Below are positions 50,458 to 60,001 of a DNA stretch of 64,000 nt, in pieces. Position 1 is the stretch's first letter. Every line of letters starts with the position of its first letter. Origin of the DNA: Asaia bogorensis (GTDB taxonomy: Bacteria > Pseudomonadota > Alphaproteobacteria > Acetobacterales > Acetobacteraceae); assembly GCA_945868845.1 (NCBI GenBank), contig CAMBMS010000003.1:1-64000 (forward strand). The letters are read 5' to 3'. The translations under genes and the position numbers were made by a program. The notes beneath the pieces are model-generated. The model had not been told where the DNA came from. It made no database searches and worked only from the letters and a program-made list of their open reading frames with translations.

Positions 50458-50790
50458 GCGCTCAATATTCCTGATACCGCTCATTATGCTGCCCCTTGGA
50501 GCTGACCCCCAACGAGTTCCATACCCAGAGGGTCCCACCGCTGGGACCATCGGGAAAGCGCCGCTTCCCCTCCCCGATGCACCTGCCCGCAAACACTACC
50601 ACGCGTCTGATTACCCAACACGGGCCGGGGGCCATCACCGAGGCCATACTCCATGGGATGGCAACCAAATCTCGCGGCGACGATCTGGCGCCGATTTCTG
50701 GTGTGCCGGCTGCTCCTCCCTCGTGCGGATGCCGCAAGCAGCCTCGTCCCTGCACGCCTGAGCCGCCGCGCCGTACCTGGGCCACCCCTG
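50458..50790. other. 333-base intergenic stretch, nothing recognised
   Basis: Between the chrA unit and the amidohydrolase stop. Open frames on both strands are short, proline- or arginine-rich and without a ribosome binding site, as expected for GC-rich non-coding DNA. No tRNA, terminator-like hairpin with a T run, or repeat was found. It presumably holds the promoter of the chrA pair. Confidence 0.5.
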
Positions 50791-51837
50791 CTAGGCTAGC
50801 CTGTAGAATCGTGCCGCCGCGCCGGCGAATAAATCCGCGCGCTCCACCGCACTCGCCCCGTCCGTCAGCCGCTTGCAGGCATTCCAGTAGGCCGCATAGC
50901 CGTAGGATCCCTTGTCCACTGGAAAATTACTCTCAAACATGCCGCGCGCAGGGCCAAACGCCTCGATACAGGTCTCGATATAGGGCTTCCAGGCATCGGC
51001 AAGTTGCCGCGATGTCGGCGGCACCGGGCCGGCATGGAAATCATAGCCGTTGATCCTCATCCCCAGCCCGCCCAGCTTCACATGGACATTCGGGCAGGTA
51101 GCCAGCTCCTTAATCGCCGCCTTCCAGGCAACAAACACTTCGTCCCGCTTGCCCGCATAGGCGCCGATCGCCAGCGGCCCACCGCAATGATCAAGCACGA
51201 TTTTGGTCACCGGAAACGCCCGCGCCAGCGCCGTCAGATCGGTGATCTGCGGATGATACAGCCATGCGTCAAAGGACAGGTTAAGCGGCCCAAGCTGCGC
51301 GAAGCCGGCGCGGAATGTCGCATCACCCAGCAGCCCCGCGGGCACCGGATAATTTGGATTGAGTAACGATGGATCGGCATCCCAGGCCGTGATGTGGCGG
51401 ATGCCGCGAAACCGCCCATTGGCACCGCCACCGGCCACGATATGGGCTTCCAGCACGTCACGCACCTTGGCCCCCAAGCTCAGATTGGCATGCCCGACGA
51501 TACCCGCACAGATCTTCGTCGGCCCATACTCCCCAGCGGCACTCATCGCCGCGACGCCGTTTACGAATTCCGTCTCGCCCACAGGCTTCATGGCGTCCGG
51601 GCCATCGGCGCGATGAAAGGCCCGACATTGCACGAACACCGTACCGATCACGTTATGGCCGGACCCGATATCCGCCAGCAGATCGGGTAGCATGTAACGC
51701 CAGTCTGCGCGATCCCACAGATGGTGATGCGGATCGATGATCGGCAGATCGGGATCGATAATCGCCTCGCGCGGCGCCTTGTAGAGCCAGTTCTGCCGTA
51801 CAGCGAGATAGGGGCTGTGGGTGGGAATGGTCGCCAT
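50791..51837 (-). CDS. Amidohydrolase family protein (TIM-barrel, PF04909-like)
   Basis: Metal-dependent hydrolase of 348 aa of the amidohydrolase-2 group (2-pyrone-4,6-dicarboxylate lactonase, L-fuconolactonase relatives). The first metal His pair is in PIIDPHHHLWDR. FRGIRHITAWDADPSLLNPN and KIVLDHCGGPLAIGAYAGKR give the later barrel strands, including the second His region; ESNFPVDKGSYGYAAYWNAC carries the terminal Asp. GGAGG precedes the ATG at 51837. It is the last gene of the hyuA-hyuB-aminoacylase run, following the lysE relic by 34 bases. Lactonase-type chemistry would suit a pathway with a ring-expanding BVMO nearby. Confidence 0.9.
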   Translation of the reverse strand: MATIPTHSPYLAVRQNWLYKAPREAIIDPDLPIIDPHHHLWDRADWRYMLPDLLADIGSGHNVIGTVFVQCRAFHRADGPDAMKPVGETEFVNGVAAMSAAGEYGPTKICAGIVGHANLSLGAKVRDVLEAHIVAGGGANGRFRGIRHITAWDADPSLLNPNYPVPAGLLGDATFRAGFAQLGPLNLSFDAWLYHPQITDLTALARAFPVTKIVLDHCGGPLAIGAYAGKRDEVFVAWKAAIKELATCPNVHVKLGGLGMRINGYDFHAGPVPPTSRQLADAWKPYIETCIEAFGPARGMFESNFPVDKGSYGYAAYWNACKRLTDGASAVERADLFAGAAARFYRLA

Positions 51838-51870
51838 CTACGTTTCCTCCAGGCATTGTTCGGGCCGACA

Positions 51871-52329
51871 CTAATCCTCCCAGAACAGGGGCACCAGGGA
51901 GGCCAGCAGGAACACCAGCCCGATCCGCGCCACCTGGCCCGCAAGGGGCATGTCGGCGGGCATGAACTGGCTGGCCACGCCGACGCCGATCATCCAGGCC
52001 TTCAGGTTGATCCACTGTAACGCTATCGTGTCAAAAGAACCCAGCATTGGCCGGGCATCCGACGGTGGCCGGTCCCGATTTTCCAGACAGTCAGGCACAT
52101 CCAGGCCGCGCCAACCCTGTGCATGATGGAAACTAGCACGGCTACCGACCGCAGCATCGCCCCGCAGCAGCATCAACAAAGAGGAACACAGCGCCATGTC
52201 GAATGCATGCGGCCAGTTCGCGCGCAGGCAGTGATTGGCGGCCGACGCAGCCACCGTCATGTTGTTTGACCCCAGCGTGATGGTCATCGCCACGGTAAAC
52301 CAGAACATTAATACAAGCGGCGAATCCAT
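51871..52329 (-). pseudogene. Degenerate LysE-family exporter gene
   Basis: Begins MDSPLVLMFWFTVAMTITLG, then SNNMTVAASAANHCLRANWP, the LysE N-terminus (normally PGPNN with ASG). The expected middle, with VGAAW and WKI, appears in a different frame as MHRVGAAWMCLTVWKIGTG. The text then returns to the first frame as ARPMLGSFDTIALQWINLKA, ending MPADMPLAGQVARIGLVFLL and LFWED with a stop at 51871. Two opposite frame changes and a truncated C-terminus show a dead gene. In its place in the operon it once would have exported an amino acid made by the neighbours. Confidence 0.8.
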
Positions 52330-52366
52330 AACCGCATACAAATATGCCCAACAGATCGAACCCTGA

Positions 52367-53839
52367 TTATTGTCCCTGTAGGCCGCTTCCCCGCCCACGC
52401 GTCACTAGCAGCCCGGCTCGCGCCGCCGTGGCACCCGCGCCGGCCACAAAGGCCGATTGCCCGTTTACCCAAGTTTCCAGTATTCCCTCTGCCGGCAGGG
52501 TGGGCGCCTCATAGGTTGCCGCATCGCGCACGGTGGCCGGGTCGAACAACACCAGATCGGCAAAAGCCCCAGCCCGGATCACCCCGCGATCACGCATGCC
52601 AAACACCTGCGCGGTGCGCCCGGTCATTTTGTGGACGGCTTCTTCGAGAGAAAAAAGCTTCAGATCGCGCGCATAATGGCCGAGTACACGTGGAAACGTT
52701 CCCCACAGGCGCGGATGCGGGAACGCATCATGCGGCAAACCATCCGATCCGATCATTGCCTTCGGATGGCGCAGGATGCGCTGCACGTCATCCTCCTCCA
52801 TTTGGTAAAAAATCCCGCCCGCAGGCAGTAATTTCTCTGCTGCCTCCCGCAAGCCCAGATTCCATCCGCGCGCAAGATCGGCCAGAAATTTTCCTGCACC
52901 CTCCGGATGCGGCACGGACCAAGTAATGCGCACCGGCACATCGTCGCGTACCCGATCCGGCATCAGCACGGTGGAACCCGCGGGATAGGGATAGACATCG
53001 AAATCCACATTTTGGTCGCGCGCACCTGCATCGATCGCCGCAAGAGTTTCCACCGACCGGCCAAAATTTTCCGGCATCGAGCATTTGTGGTGGCTGATCA
53101 CCACCGATGTCCCGGTGCCACGCCCGATCTTCAGCGTTTCAGCGATCGATTCCATTACATCGCTTGCCTCATCGCGCATATGGGTTACGTAGATCCCGTC
53201 CATGGCACGCAATGCCTCAGCCACCGCAATGACCTCATCGGTCGGAGCATGTATGTTGGGCGGATAATAGAGACCCGTTGAGAACCCCGACGCCCCTTCC
53301 GATAAGGCCGCCGCCAGCCGTCGCTGCATATGCTCGGATTCGCTATCCGTCGCAGCACGTGCAATGTCGCCTGCCATCGCTTCAAACCGCAGCGCCATAT
53401 GACCGATCAGCGCATAAGTATTCACCGGTGCCGGATCGCGCGCCAGGCGCATGGCATAATCGCCAAAACTATCGAAGACCCACCAGCTTTCATCGCCCAG
53501 TAGATCCATCGGCGGCAACGGGCGCGCCGTCATCCGCACGGGTGATAGCGAAATACCACAATTTCCTACCACCACTGTGGTGACACCCTGGCTCATCTTG
53601 CAGGACATACATGCCGGGCCGCACAGTACGGCACGATCGTCATGCGTATGCGCATCGATAAATCCCGGCGCTAACGCTCTCCCCCCCGCGTGGACTTCAC
53701 GCACGCCGGCCATCGCGCCCAGATCACCGACAGCCTGGATACGATCGTCCTTCACTGCTACATCGGCACGATAGCGTGGCGCACCGGTGCCATCGAAAAC
53801 AGTAGCGTCGCGAACGATCAGATCGCAGCGAACACTCAT
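52367..53839 (-). CDS. N-acyl-D-amino-acid deacylase / D-aminoacylase family amidohydrolase
   Basis: Zinc amidohydrolase of 490 aa that removes the acyl group from N-acyl-D-amino acids. The metal site is in APGFIDAHTHDDRAVL, with VVVGNCGISLSPVRM where the Cys sits in family members. TGLYYPPNIHAPTDEVIAVA, YVTHMRDEASDVMESIAETL and VISHHKCSMPENFGRS give the barrel strands with the remaining His ligands. VGDLGAMAGVREVHAGG is the N-terminal beta domain. Start overlaps the hyuB stop (ATGA). It sits between hyuB and the lysE relic, so it would act after ring opening. Confidence 0.92.
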   Translation of the reverse strand: MSVRCDLIVRDATVFDGTGAPRYRADVAVKDDRIQAVGDLGAMAGVREVHAGGRALAPGFIDAHTHDDRAVLCGPACMSCKMSQGVTTVVVGNCGISLSPVRMTARPLPPMDLLGDESWWVFDSFGDYAMRLARDPAPVNTYALIGHMALRFEAMAGDIARAATDSESEHMQRRLAAALSEGASGFSTGLYYPPNIHAPTDEVIAVAEALRAMDGIYVTHMRDEASDVMESIAETLKIGRGTGTSVVISHHKCSMPENFGRSVETLAAIDAGARDQNVDFDVYPYPAGSTVLMPDRVRDDVPVRITWSVPHPEGAGKFLADLARGWNLGLREAAEKLLPAGGIFYQMEEDDVQRILRHPKAMIGSDGLPHDAFPHPRLWGTFPRVLGHYARDLKLFSLEEAVHKMTGRTAQVFGMRDRGVIRAGAFADLVLFDPATVRDAATYEAPTLPAEGILETWVNGQSAFVAGAGATAARAGLLVTRGRGSGLQGQ

Positions 53840-55563
53840 GCCCGCAACTCCCGGGTGGCCGCTATATCCACCTCGCCATTGGCGTTGAGAGCCACCTTGT
53901 AATCCGCTCTCGCCGATTGCGCGGAGACCAGCCCATCCCCCACGTCGCGGGCCACCAGATCAGGATCGCGCAGCGCCGGATCACCCATGCCGCCGCCACC
54001 GGCCATCTCGAGAATAAGCCGCTCACCGTCGGGAATCACCTGAAACCCCTTTGAGCGCAAATTCTGCCCGGATTTATATTTTACCACGCCATTGCCACCG
54101 GAAAGCCCCCCTTCCCGCCCCTTCGGTGCATTAGCGATCCGGTCAAATGTCGCATTCACGGCAAACTCTAGATCGCCCTTCGTTGCCACCTCCATGATTT
54201 GCCCCACGCCTCCGCGCATCCGTCCGGCCCCGCCGGAATCCGGCTTCAGCTCCTTGCGCCAGAACACGAGGGGGGAGACGTTTTCGGTCGCTTCGACCGC
54301 CATGGTGCGCACGCCAGAGGGAAAGGACGTAGCATCCAGTCCATCCAAGGTCGGCCGTGCGCCGGTGCCACCCGAGTTGAAAGTAATGATCTCAAAATCC
54401 GGCGTTACACGCTTGTTGCCGCGCGCCTGGCCGGACACCGCCGAGCCGCCACGCATCGGCGGATTCCATAGGGACGACGAGCCTTCCGCCATCACCCGCT
54501 CCGGCACCGCCTGATGCAGACACCCCATCAGCAAATCGGGCAACAAATGCCCGATCACATGGCGTACGGAGACAGGATATGGATGTGGCGCATTCAGGAT
54601 GCAGCCCTTCGGTATGATCATATGGAATGGCGCCAGAGACGCCCAGTTATTCGGCACGTCCGGCGCGACTACGCATTTGATGCCAAAACACGCATAGGCC
54701 CGAGTATAGGCCGGCGGCACATTTATTCCTCGTTGTGACAGACCAGATGTTCCGGCATAATCGACTTCGATTCGGTCTTCCAGAATGGTCATTTCGCCCA
54801 ACAGCCGAACCGGTTCCTCATACCCGTCCGACCATATCTCGTTGCGGTATACGCCTCGCGGCAATTTTCGGATTTCGTCTAATGTTGCGCGCGCTGAACT
54901 ATCAAAAATAAATTCCGCCAGAGAATCCAGCCCCTCCATGTCGAATTCGCTCATCATATCCGCCAGCCGATGTACCGCCGCATCGTTGCAGGCGCACAGG
55001 GAGTAAATGTCTCCCTCCAGTTCCACCGGTAAGCGTGAGGCAGCACGGCAAAAGTCGAAAAAAGTCTCGTTCGGTTTTCCCTCGCTGAAGCATTTGATGA
55101 TCGGGATATACAACCCCTCCTCAAACACGCTGCGTCCCTCGGGTCCCATTCCCAATCCGCCGATATCGATCACATGCGCTGTGTTGGCGAACAGTCCGAC
55201 GATTTTTCCCTTGTGAAAAGCCGGTGTGACGACGGTTAAGTCATGCAAATGCCCCGTACCCAGCCACGGATCGTTAGTGATGTAATGATCGCCTGACTGC
55301 ATCACATGGATCGGAAATTTCTTCAAAAAATACCCGACGCTTTCCGCCATAGAATTCACATGGCCCGGCGTGCCGGTCACCGCCTGAGCCATCATGCGGC
55401 CTTGCAGATCGAATATACCAGCAGAAAGATCCCCCGATTCGCGCACCGTGGTGGAAAAGGCGGTGCGGATCATAATCTGCGCCTGTTCCTCCACCACCGC
55501 GATCAGGCGATTCCACATAATTTGGCGATGAATTTGTTCCAGTGCATTTACTTCAAACGACAT
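53836..55563 (-). CDS. hyuB: Hydantoinase/oxoprolinase subunit B, second copy
   Basis: Hydantoinase_B protein of 575 aa. MIRTAFSTTVRESGDLSAGI and FDLQGRMMAQAVTGTPGHVN are N-terminal; GDHYITNDPWLGTGHLHDLT and NTAHVIDIGGLGMGPEGRSV are the signature region. The C-terminal DSGGAGRMRGGVGQIMEVAT and MAGGGGMGDPALRDPDLVAR fit. The ATG at 55563 overlaps the hyuA stop by one base (TGATG), and its stop overlaps the aminoacylase start. It differs clearly from the hyuB at 10.5-12.3 kb in the MSFEVNALEQIHRQIMWNRL opening. Confidence 0.93.
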   Translation of the reverse strand: MSFEVNALEQIHRQIMWNRLIAVVEEQAQIMIRTAFSTTVRESGDLSAGIFDLQGRMMAQAVTGTPGHVNSMAESVGYFLKKFPIHVMQSGDHYITNDPWLGTGHLHDLTVVTPAFHKGKIVGLFANTAHVIDIGGLGMGPEGRSVFEEGLYIPIIKCFSEGKPNETFFDFCRAASRLPVELEGDIYSLCACNDAAVHRLADMMSEFDMEGLDSLAEFIFDSSARATLDEIRKLPRGVYRNEIWSDGYEEPVRLLGEMTILEDRIEVDYAGTSGLSQRGINVPPAYTRAYACFGIKCVVAPDVPNNWASLAPFHMIIPKGCILNAPHPYPVSVRHVIGHLLPDLLMGCLHQAVPERVMAEGSSSLWNPPMRGGSAVSGQARGNKRVTPDFEIITFNSGGTGARPTLDGLDATSFPSGVRTMAVEATENVSPLVFWRKELKPDSGGAGRMRGGVGQIMEVATKGDLEFAVNATFDRIANAPKGREGGLSGGNGVVKYKSGQNLRSKGFQVIPDGERLILEMAGGGGMGDPALRDPDLVARDVGDGLVSAQSARADYKVALNANGEVDIAATRELRA

Positions 55564-57641
55564 CACACGCCCTCCCGTAGCATTTCGATATAGCCAAACG
55601 CATTGACCGATGCCTGCCATCCCGGGCAGACTAAGGTCGATGTCTCGTCCTCCACGATAATCGCCGGACCACGCATCGTCGCTCCCGGTGCCAAGGCCGC
55701 GCGATCGAACACTGCCCAAGCTACGATTTCGCCCGTCACCGTATCGCGCACCATCTGAGCCCGCGCCGCTACCGGGACCGATTCCGTGATCGTCGCCGCC
55801 GTAACCACGTCATCGACAATTGGCACAGTCGCCACCAATACAGCGTAACTCATGATTTCCACATCTGATCCAGGCACTGGGCGATCATAGAAACGCGTAT
55901 ATTCCGTATCATACGCCGAGCGAATTTTCCCAACGTCTGACTCCGTCAAGTGCCGTGCCGGTAGCGGCACCGGAATTTCATGCCCCTGTCCCACATAGCG
56001 CATGAACGCTATCCGCATTTCCGTAGTTTGCGCGCCGAAGTTTCCTTGGGCCACCACGCTCAATGCCTCAACCGACATCTCCGCCAACAGCGCATTCACT
56101 GCCGCCACATCGAAGCTGGAGAAACGCTGATACAGCGAGCGTACTACCTCATAACCCACCGGGGCGCGGAGAAATCCGATGGCACTGCCAACCCCCGCGC
56201 CGGACGGAACCAGCACGCGAAAAATGCCGATCTTCTCCGCCACCCGGCAACAATGCACTGGTCCGCCGCCACCGAACGCGATCAAGGTGCGACCTGCATA
56301 CGTTTTACCGGATTCAATGGCATGCACCCGCGCCGCATTGGCCATGTTCTCATCGACCATCTCCACCACGCCCAACGCCGCCATCTCGGCGGTCAGTCCC
56401 AGGCGCAGCCCCACGCGAGAATTTAACGCATCACGCGCTGCCGCCGCATCCAGAGCGATCGTGCCGCCGGCAAACCGGGAAGGGTCGTAGCGCCCCAGGG
56501 CCAGGTTGGCATCCGTCACCGCCGGCGCCGTGCCGCCGCGCCCATAACAGGCCGGCCCTGGATCGGCACCCGCGCTTTCCGGCCCCACCGTGATGCGTCC
56601 CATTGTATCAACTTGTGCGATCGAGCCACCGCCGGCGCCGATCTCCACCATCTCGATCACCGGAATGCGCAGTGGCAGGCCGGAGCCTTTCTTGAACCGC
56701 CCCACCCGCGCCACCTCGAAACTGCGTGAGGTCTGCGGCTTGCCATCGTCGATCAAACAGATTTTTGCCGTCGTGCCTCCCATATCGAAGGACAGAACAT
56801 GATTTAAGCCGCATTGCCGCGCGATGGAGGCGGAGAAAATCGCGCCGCCCGCCGGCCCGCTTTCCACTAAGCGGATCGGAAACCGGCATGCCGTCTCCAC
56901 CGTCGTCAGCCCGCCGCCAGACAGCATGAGAAACATGGGCGCCATCACGCCTACACCATGCAGTTCAGATTCCAACCGGCGCAGATAGCGCGCCATCATC
57001 GGCTGCACATAGGCATTCGCCGCCGTGGTAGAAAACCTTTCCCATTCGCGCATCTCGGGCGAAATGTCCGAAGATAGCGACACCGGAATTTCTGGTAATT
57101 CCGCCGCCAAAATTTCCCGAATTCGTCGTTCGTGCATGGGATTTACAAAGGCATGCAGCAGTCCGACGGCGATGCTCTCCACCGCCTCACGCTTCAGCAG
57201 TGGCACCAGGGCGCGCACTGCCGCCTCATCCAACGCGAGCAGGACATTGCCTTCATTGTCCAACCGTTCCGGTACCGGCAGGCGCAGATGGCGCGGCACC
57301 AGCGGTTCGGGTAAAATGATGTTCAGGTCATATTGGTCGTAACGGCTCTCATTGCGCATCGCCAGCACATCGCGAAAACCTTCTGTGGTGATCAGCGCCG
57401 TGCGGGCACCCTTGCGCTCGATGATGGAATTGGTGGCCAGGGTGGTACCGTGGATAACGAGGGCGATATCGCCTGCGCGCACCCCGGCGGCGCGCAGCAC
57501 CTCATCCACCCCCACCATCACCCCTTGTTCCGGCGCGGCCGGCGTGGTCAGCACCTTCACCGTGGTCCGCCCCCCGGCACACTCCAGTGCCAGATCCGTA
57601 AAAGTGCCACCAATATCCACTGCCAGTCGCGCCATAGTCAT
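55563..57641 (-). CDS. hyuA: Hydantoinase/oxoprolinase subunit A, second copy
   Basis: HyuA of 692 aa. ARLAVDIGGTFTDLALECAG is the ATPase N-terminal motif; LVIHGTTLATNSIIERKGAR and ITTEGFRDVLAMRNESRYDQ follow. FDMGGTTAKICLIDDGKPQT and IGAGGGSIAQVDTMGRITVG, then GADPGPACYGRGGTAPAVTD, complete the core. I chose the ATG at 57641 with an AAGGGG upstream; ATG 57635 and GTG 57653 are alternatives. First gene of the run hyuA-hyuB-aminoacylase-lysE relic-amidohydrolase, divergent from the DOPA-dioxygenase-like gene by about 86 bases. Confidence 0.93.
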   Translation of the reverse strand: MTMARLAVDIGGTFTDLALECAGGRTTVKVLTTPAAPEQGVMVGVDEVLRAAGVRAGDIALVIHGTTLATNSIIERKGARTALITTEGFRDVLAMRNESRYDQYDLNIILPEPLVPRHLRLPVPERLDNEGNVLLALDEAAVRALVPLLKREAVESIAVGLLHAFVNPMHERRIREILAAELPEIPVSLSSDISPEMREWERFSTTAANAYVQPMMARYLRRLESELHGVGVMAPMFLMLSGGGLTTVETACRFPIRLVESGPAGGAIFSASIARQCGLNHVLSFDMGGTTAKICLIDDGKPQTSRSFEVARVGRFKKGSGLPLRIPVIEMVEIGAGGGSIAQVDTMGRITVGPESAGADPGPACYGRGGTAPAVTDANLALGRYDPSRFAGGTIALDAAAARDALNSRVGLRLGLTAEMAALGVVEMVDENMANAARVHAIESGKTYAGRTLIAFGGGGPVHCCRVAEKIGIFRVLVPSGAGVGSAIGFLRAPVGYEVVRSLYQRFSSFDVAAVNALLAEMSVEALSVVAQGNFGAQTTEMRIAFMRYVGQGHEIPVPLPARHLTESDVGKIRSAYDTEYTRFYDRPVPGSDVEIMSYAVLVATVPIVDDVVTAATITESVPVAARAQMVRDTVTGEIVAWAVFDRAALAPGATMRGPAIIVEDETSTLVCPGWQASVNAFGYIEMLREGV

Positions 57642-57727
57642 ACCGTTTTCCACCCCTTAAAGATGCAGCATTATTACCGTAATGCCACCCGGACGCTAGC
57701 TTGCGGTCCTTCACACAGGTGCTGACG

Positions 57728-58084
57728 ATGACCCAACCCGCGCTCGAACCCACCAGGATCACCGCCTATCACGCACATATCTATTACGATCCCGCGGACC
57801 GCGCGCGCGCAGCCACCCTACGCGAACAGGTGGAAGCACGTTTTCCAGTCCGCATGGGGCGTTGGCACGATGCGCCGGTCGGCCCTCATCCCAGCGCAAT
57901 GTACCAGATCGCGTTCGAGGCCGATCAGTTTCCCACCCTCGTGCCCTTCCTGACGCTGAACCGGCAGGGGCTGACTATACTGGTCCATCCTGAAACCGGA
58001 CGCACGCGCGACGACCACGTGCTGTACGCGATCTGGATGGGTGCGGTTCTGGAACTTAATGTCACCGTCCTCAAGCAGGATTAG
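57728..58084 (+). CDS. DOPA 4,5-dioxygenase family protein
   Basis: Small protein of 118 aa belonging to the bacterial DOPA 4,5-dioxygenase family, a ferredoxin-like fold enzyme that cleaves a catechol ring. AYHAHIYYDPADRARAATLR carries the HxH; GRWHDAPVGPHPSAMYQIAF and LVPFLTLNRQGLTILVHPET have the further histidines. The start is the ATG at 57728, giving the standard family N-terminus; an in-frame ATG at 57701 is less likely. It is followed by the BVMO gene on the same strand after about 270 bases. Extradiol-type ring cleavage would fit the cluster, but the natural substrate is unknown. Confidence 0.88.
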   Translation: MTQPALEPTRITAYHAHIYYDPADRARAATLREQVEARFPVRMGRWHDAPVGPHPSAMYQIAFEADQFPTLVPFLTLNRQGLTILVHPETGRTRDDHVLYAIWMGAVLELNVTVLKQD

Positions 58085-58357
58085 GCATGACCGCCGCTCC
58101 AGTACGACGACATGAACGTCACCGCCAATATCGTGGGCGAAGATGCGAACCGGTAGCGCATTACGTGCCGACCCTGAAGTCCGCCCGGCGCGCCCGCGCG
58201 GCTTCTTCCCCTGGTCTGGGTTCCAGCAAACATCCGTTCGCGCCAAATTGCGGCCCGCTTGGCCAAACAGCTTGATGTCCGGCCAGTTATGCCAGCATAG
58301 TCTGCCCGATCGTGGGATCACGCCCGCCATGGCGCAACATTCGAGGCAAAGACCAGC

Positions 58358-60001
58358 ATGACCGACGTGACTGACATGACGACCGATCGCGCAAAAACCA
58401 CTCCGACCAAGGAGTTTGATGCGCTGGTCATCGGCGCTGGCTTTGCCGGCCTTTACCAGCTGCTGTGCCTACGCGACCGGCTCGGGCTGTCGGTCAAATC
58501 GCTGGAAGCAGGCGCGGGAGTTGGCGGCACGTGGTACTGGAACCGCTATCCCGGCGCGCGCTGCGATTCCGAGAGCCATGCCTATTGGTACACCTTCTCC
58601 CCCGAGCTGATGCGCAACTGGACATGGACGGAGCGCTATCCCGGCCAGGCAGAGATCATGCGCTACCTGAATTTCGTCGCCGATAGGTTCGATCTGAAAC
58701 GCGATATCCAGTTCAACACTCGCGTCACATCGGCCCATTACGACGAAGTCGCCAATCGCTGGAATATACGCACCGAAGACGACCAAAATTTCACCGCGAA
58801 ATACCTGATCACTGCCGTCGGCTGCCTGTCGACCGCGAATGTGCCAAAATTTCCTGGTCTCGAAAGCTTCAAGGGTAAGCGATACCACACCGGCGAATGG
58901 CCTCATGAGGGCGTGGATTTCACCGGCAAGCGCGTCGGCATGATTGGCACCGGTTCTACCGGCATCCAAGCAGCGCCTGTAATCGCCGCGCAGGCCGCGC
59001 ATCTCACCGTCTTTCAGCGCACGGCGAATTATTCGGTGCCCGCCCGCAATACCCCGCTGGCGCCAGACTTTCAGCAATACATAAAGGAACATCCCGCCGA
59101 GATTCGTGCCGTAACGCGTGAGACCCTGAACGGCATGGCGTACAGGATCGAGAGCCGCCTGGCGGTCGAAACCCCGCCCGAGGAGCGGGAAAAAATTTAC
59201 GAAGCCGCCTGGGACCGTGGTGGCCTGCAATTCCGTGCCGCCTTCCAGGACATGATGGTCAGCAAGAAAGCCAACGATACCGCCGCCGATTTTATCAAAC
59301 GCAAGATCCGTTCCATCGTGGCGGATTCGAAAACCGCGGCGCTGCTCTCCGATATCGACCACCCCTACGCGGCAAAGCGCCCACCGATCGATACCAATTA
59401 CTTTGAAACCTATAACCGGCCCAATGTCACCTTGGTAGATGTGAAGTCCGTGCCGATCACCCATATCTCCCCCGTAGGAATCTGCACGGGGGAAACTGAA
59501 TATCCGGTAGACATCATCGTCTTCGCTACCGGCTTCGATGCGATGACCGGACCGATCCTACGCATGGATATGCGCGGCCGCGACGGGGTGACTCTGAAAG
59601 ATGTCTGGGCGGCCGGGCCACGCAATTATTTGGGCCTACAGATCGCGGGCTTCCCAAATTTGTTCACCATCACCGGCCCCGGTAGCCCATCGGTTCTGTG
59701 CAACATGCCGGTAGCGATCGAGCAGCATGCCGACTGGATCAGTGATTGCATTGCCCATATGCGCACCAAGGGTTTCGAGCAAATCGAGGCGAAACCAGAA
59801 TCGGTCGATCAATGGGTCGAGGAGGTTAATAGTGTCGCCAGCAAAACCTTGCTGCCAATGGCCAAGCATTCTTGGTACCTGGGGGCGAATATTCCAGGCA
59901 AGCCCCGGGTATTCATGCCCTATGCCGGCGGAATGGTGCGCTATCGAGAAATCTGCGCGGAGGTTGCCGCGAACGGCTATAAAGGCTTTGCCCTGTCATA
60001 G
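58358..60001 (+). CDS. Flavin-dependent Baeyer-Villiger monooxygenase, second copy
   Basis: Type I BVMO of 547 aa. FAD motif VIGAGFAGLYQLLCLRDRLG (about 24-43) and GVGGTWYWNRYPGARCDSES. The BVMO fingerprint is FKGKRYHTGEWP (171-182), and the NADPH motif is MIGTGSTGIQAAPVIAAQAA. ATGFDAMTGPILRMDMRGRD and GANIPGKPRVFMPYAGGM are shared with the copy at 17.4 kb, showing a recent-looking paralogue pair. The start is ATG 58358; an alternative is ATG 58376. Its neighbours (HyuAB, aminoacylase, amidohydrolase, DOPA-dioxygenase-like) suggest ketone-to-lactone oxidation in a ring-degradation pathway. Confidence 0.93.
   Translation: MTDVTDMTTDRAKTTPTKEFDALVIGAGFAGLYQLLCLRDRLGLSVKSLEAGAGVGGTWYWNRYPGARCDSESHAYWYTFSPELMRNWTWTERYPGQAEIMRYLNFVADRFDLKRDIQFNTRVTSAHYDEVANRWNIRTEDDQNFTAKYLITAVGCLSTANVPKFPGLESFKGKRYHTGEWPHEGVDFTGKRVGMIGTGSTGIQAAPVIAAQAAHLTVFQRTANYSVPARNTPLAPDFQQYIKEHPAEIRAVTRETLNGMAYRIESRLAVETPPEEREKIYEAAWDRGGLQFRAAFQDMMVSKKANDTAADFIKRKIRSIVADSKTAALLSDIDHPYAAKRPPIDTNYFETYNRPNVTLVDVKSVPITHISPVGICTGETEYPVDIIVFATGFDAMTGPILRMDMRGRDGVTLKDVWAAGPRNYLGLQIAGFPNLFTITGPGSPSVLCNMPVAIEQHADWISDCIAHMRTKGFEQIEAKPESVDQWVEEVNSVASKTLLPMAKHSWYLGANIPGKPRVFMPYAGGMVRYREICAEVAANGYKGFALS

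Noticed and set aside
58469-59464. 331-residue minus-strand frame
   Set aside because: Antisense to the second BVMO; same type of shadow as at 17.3 kb.
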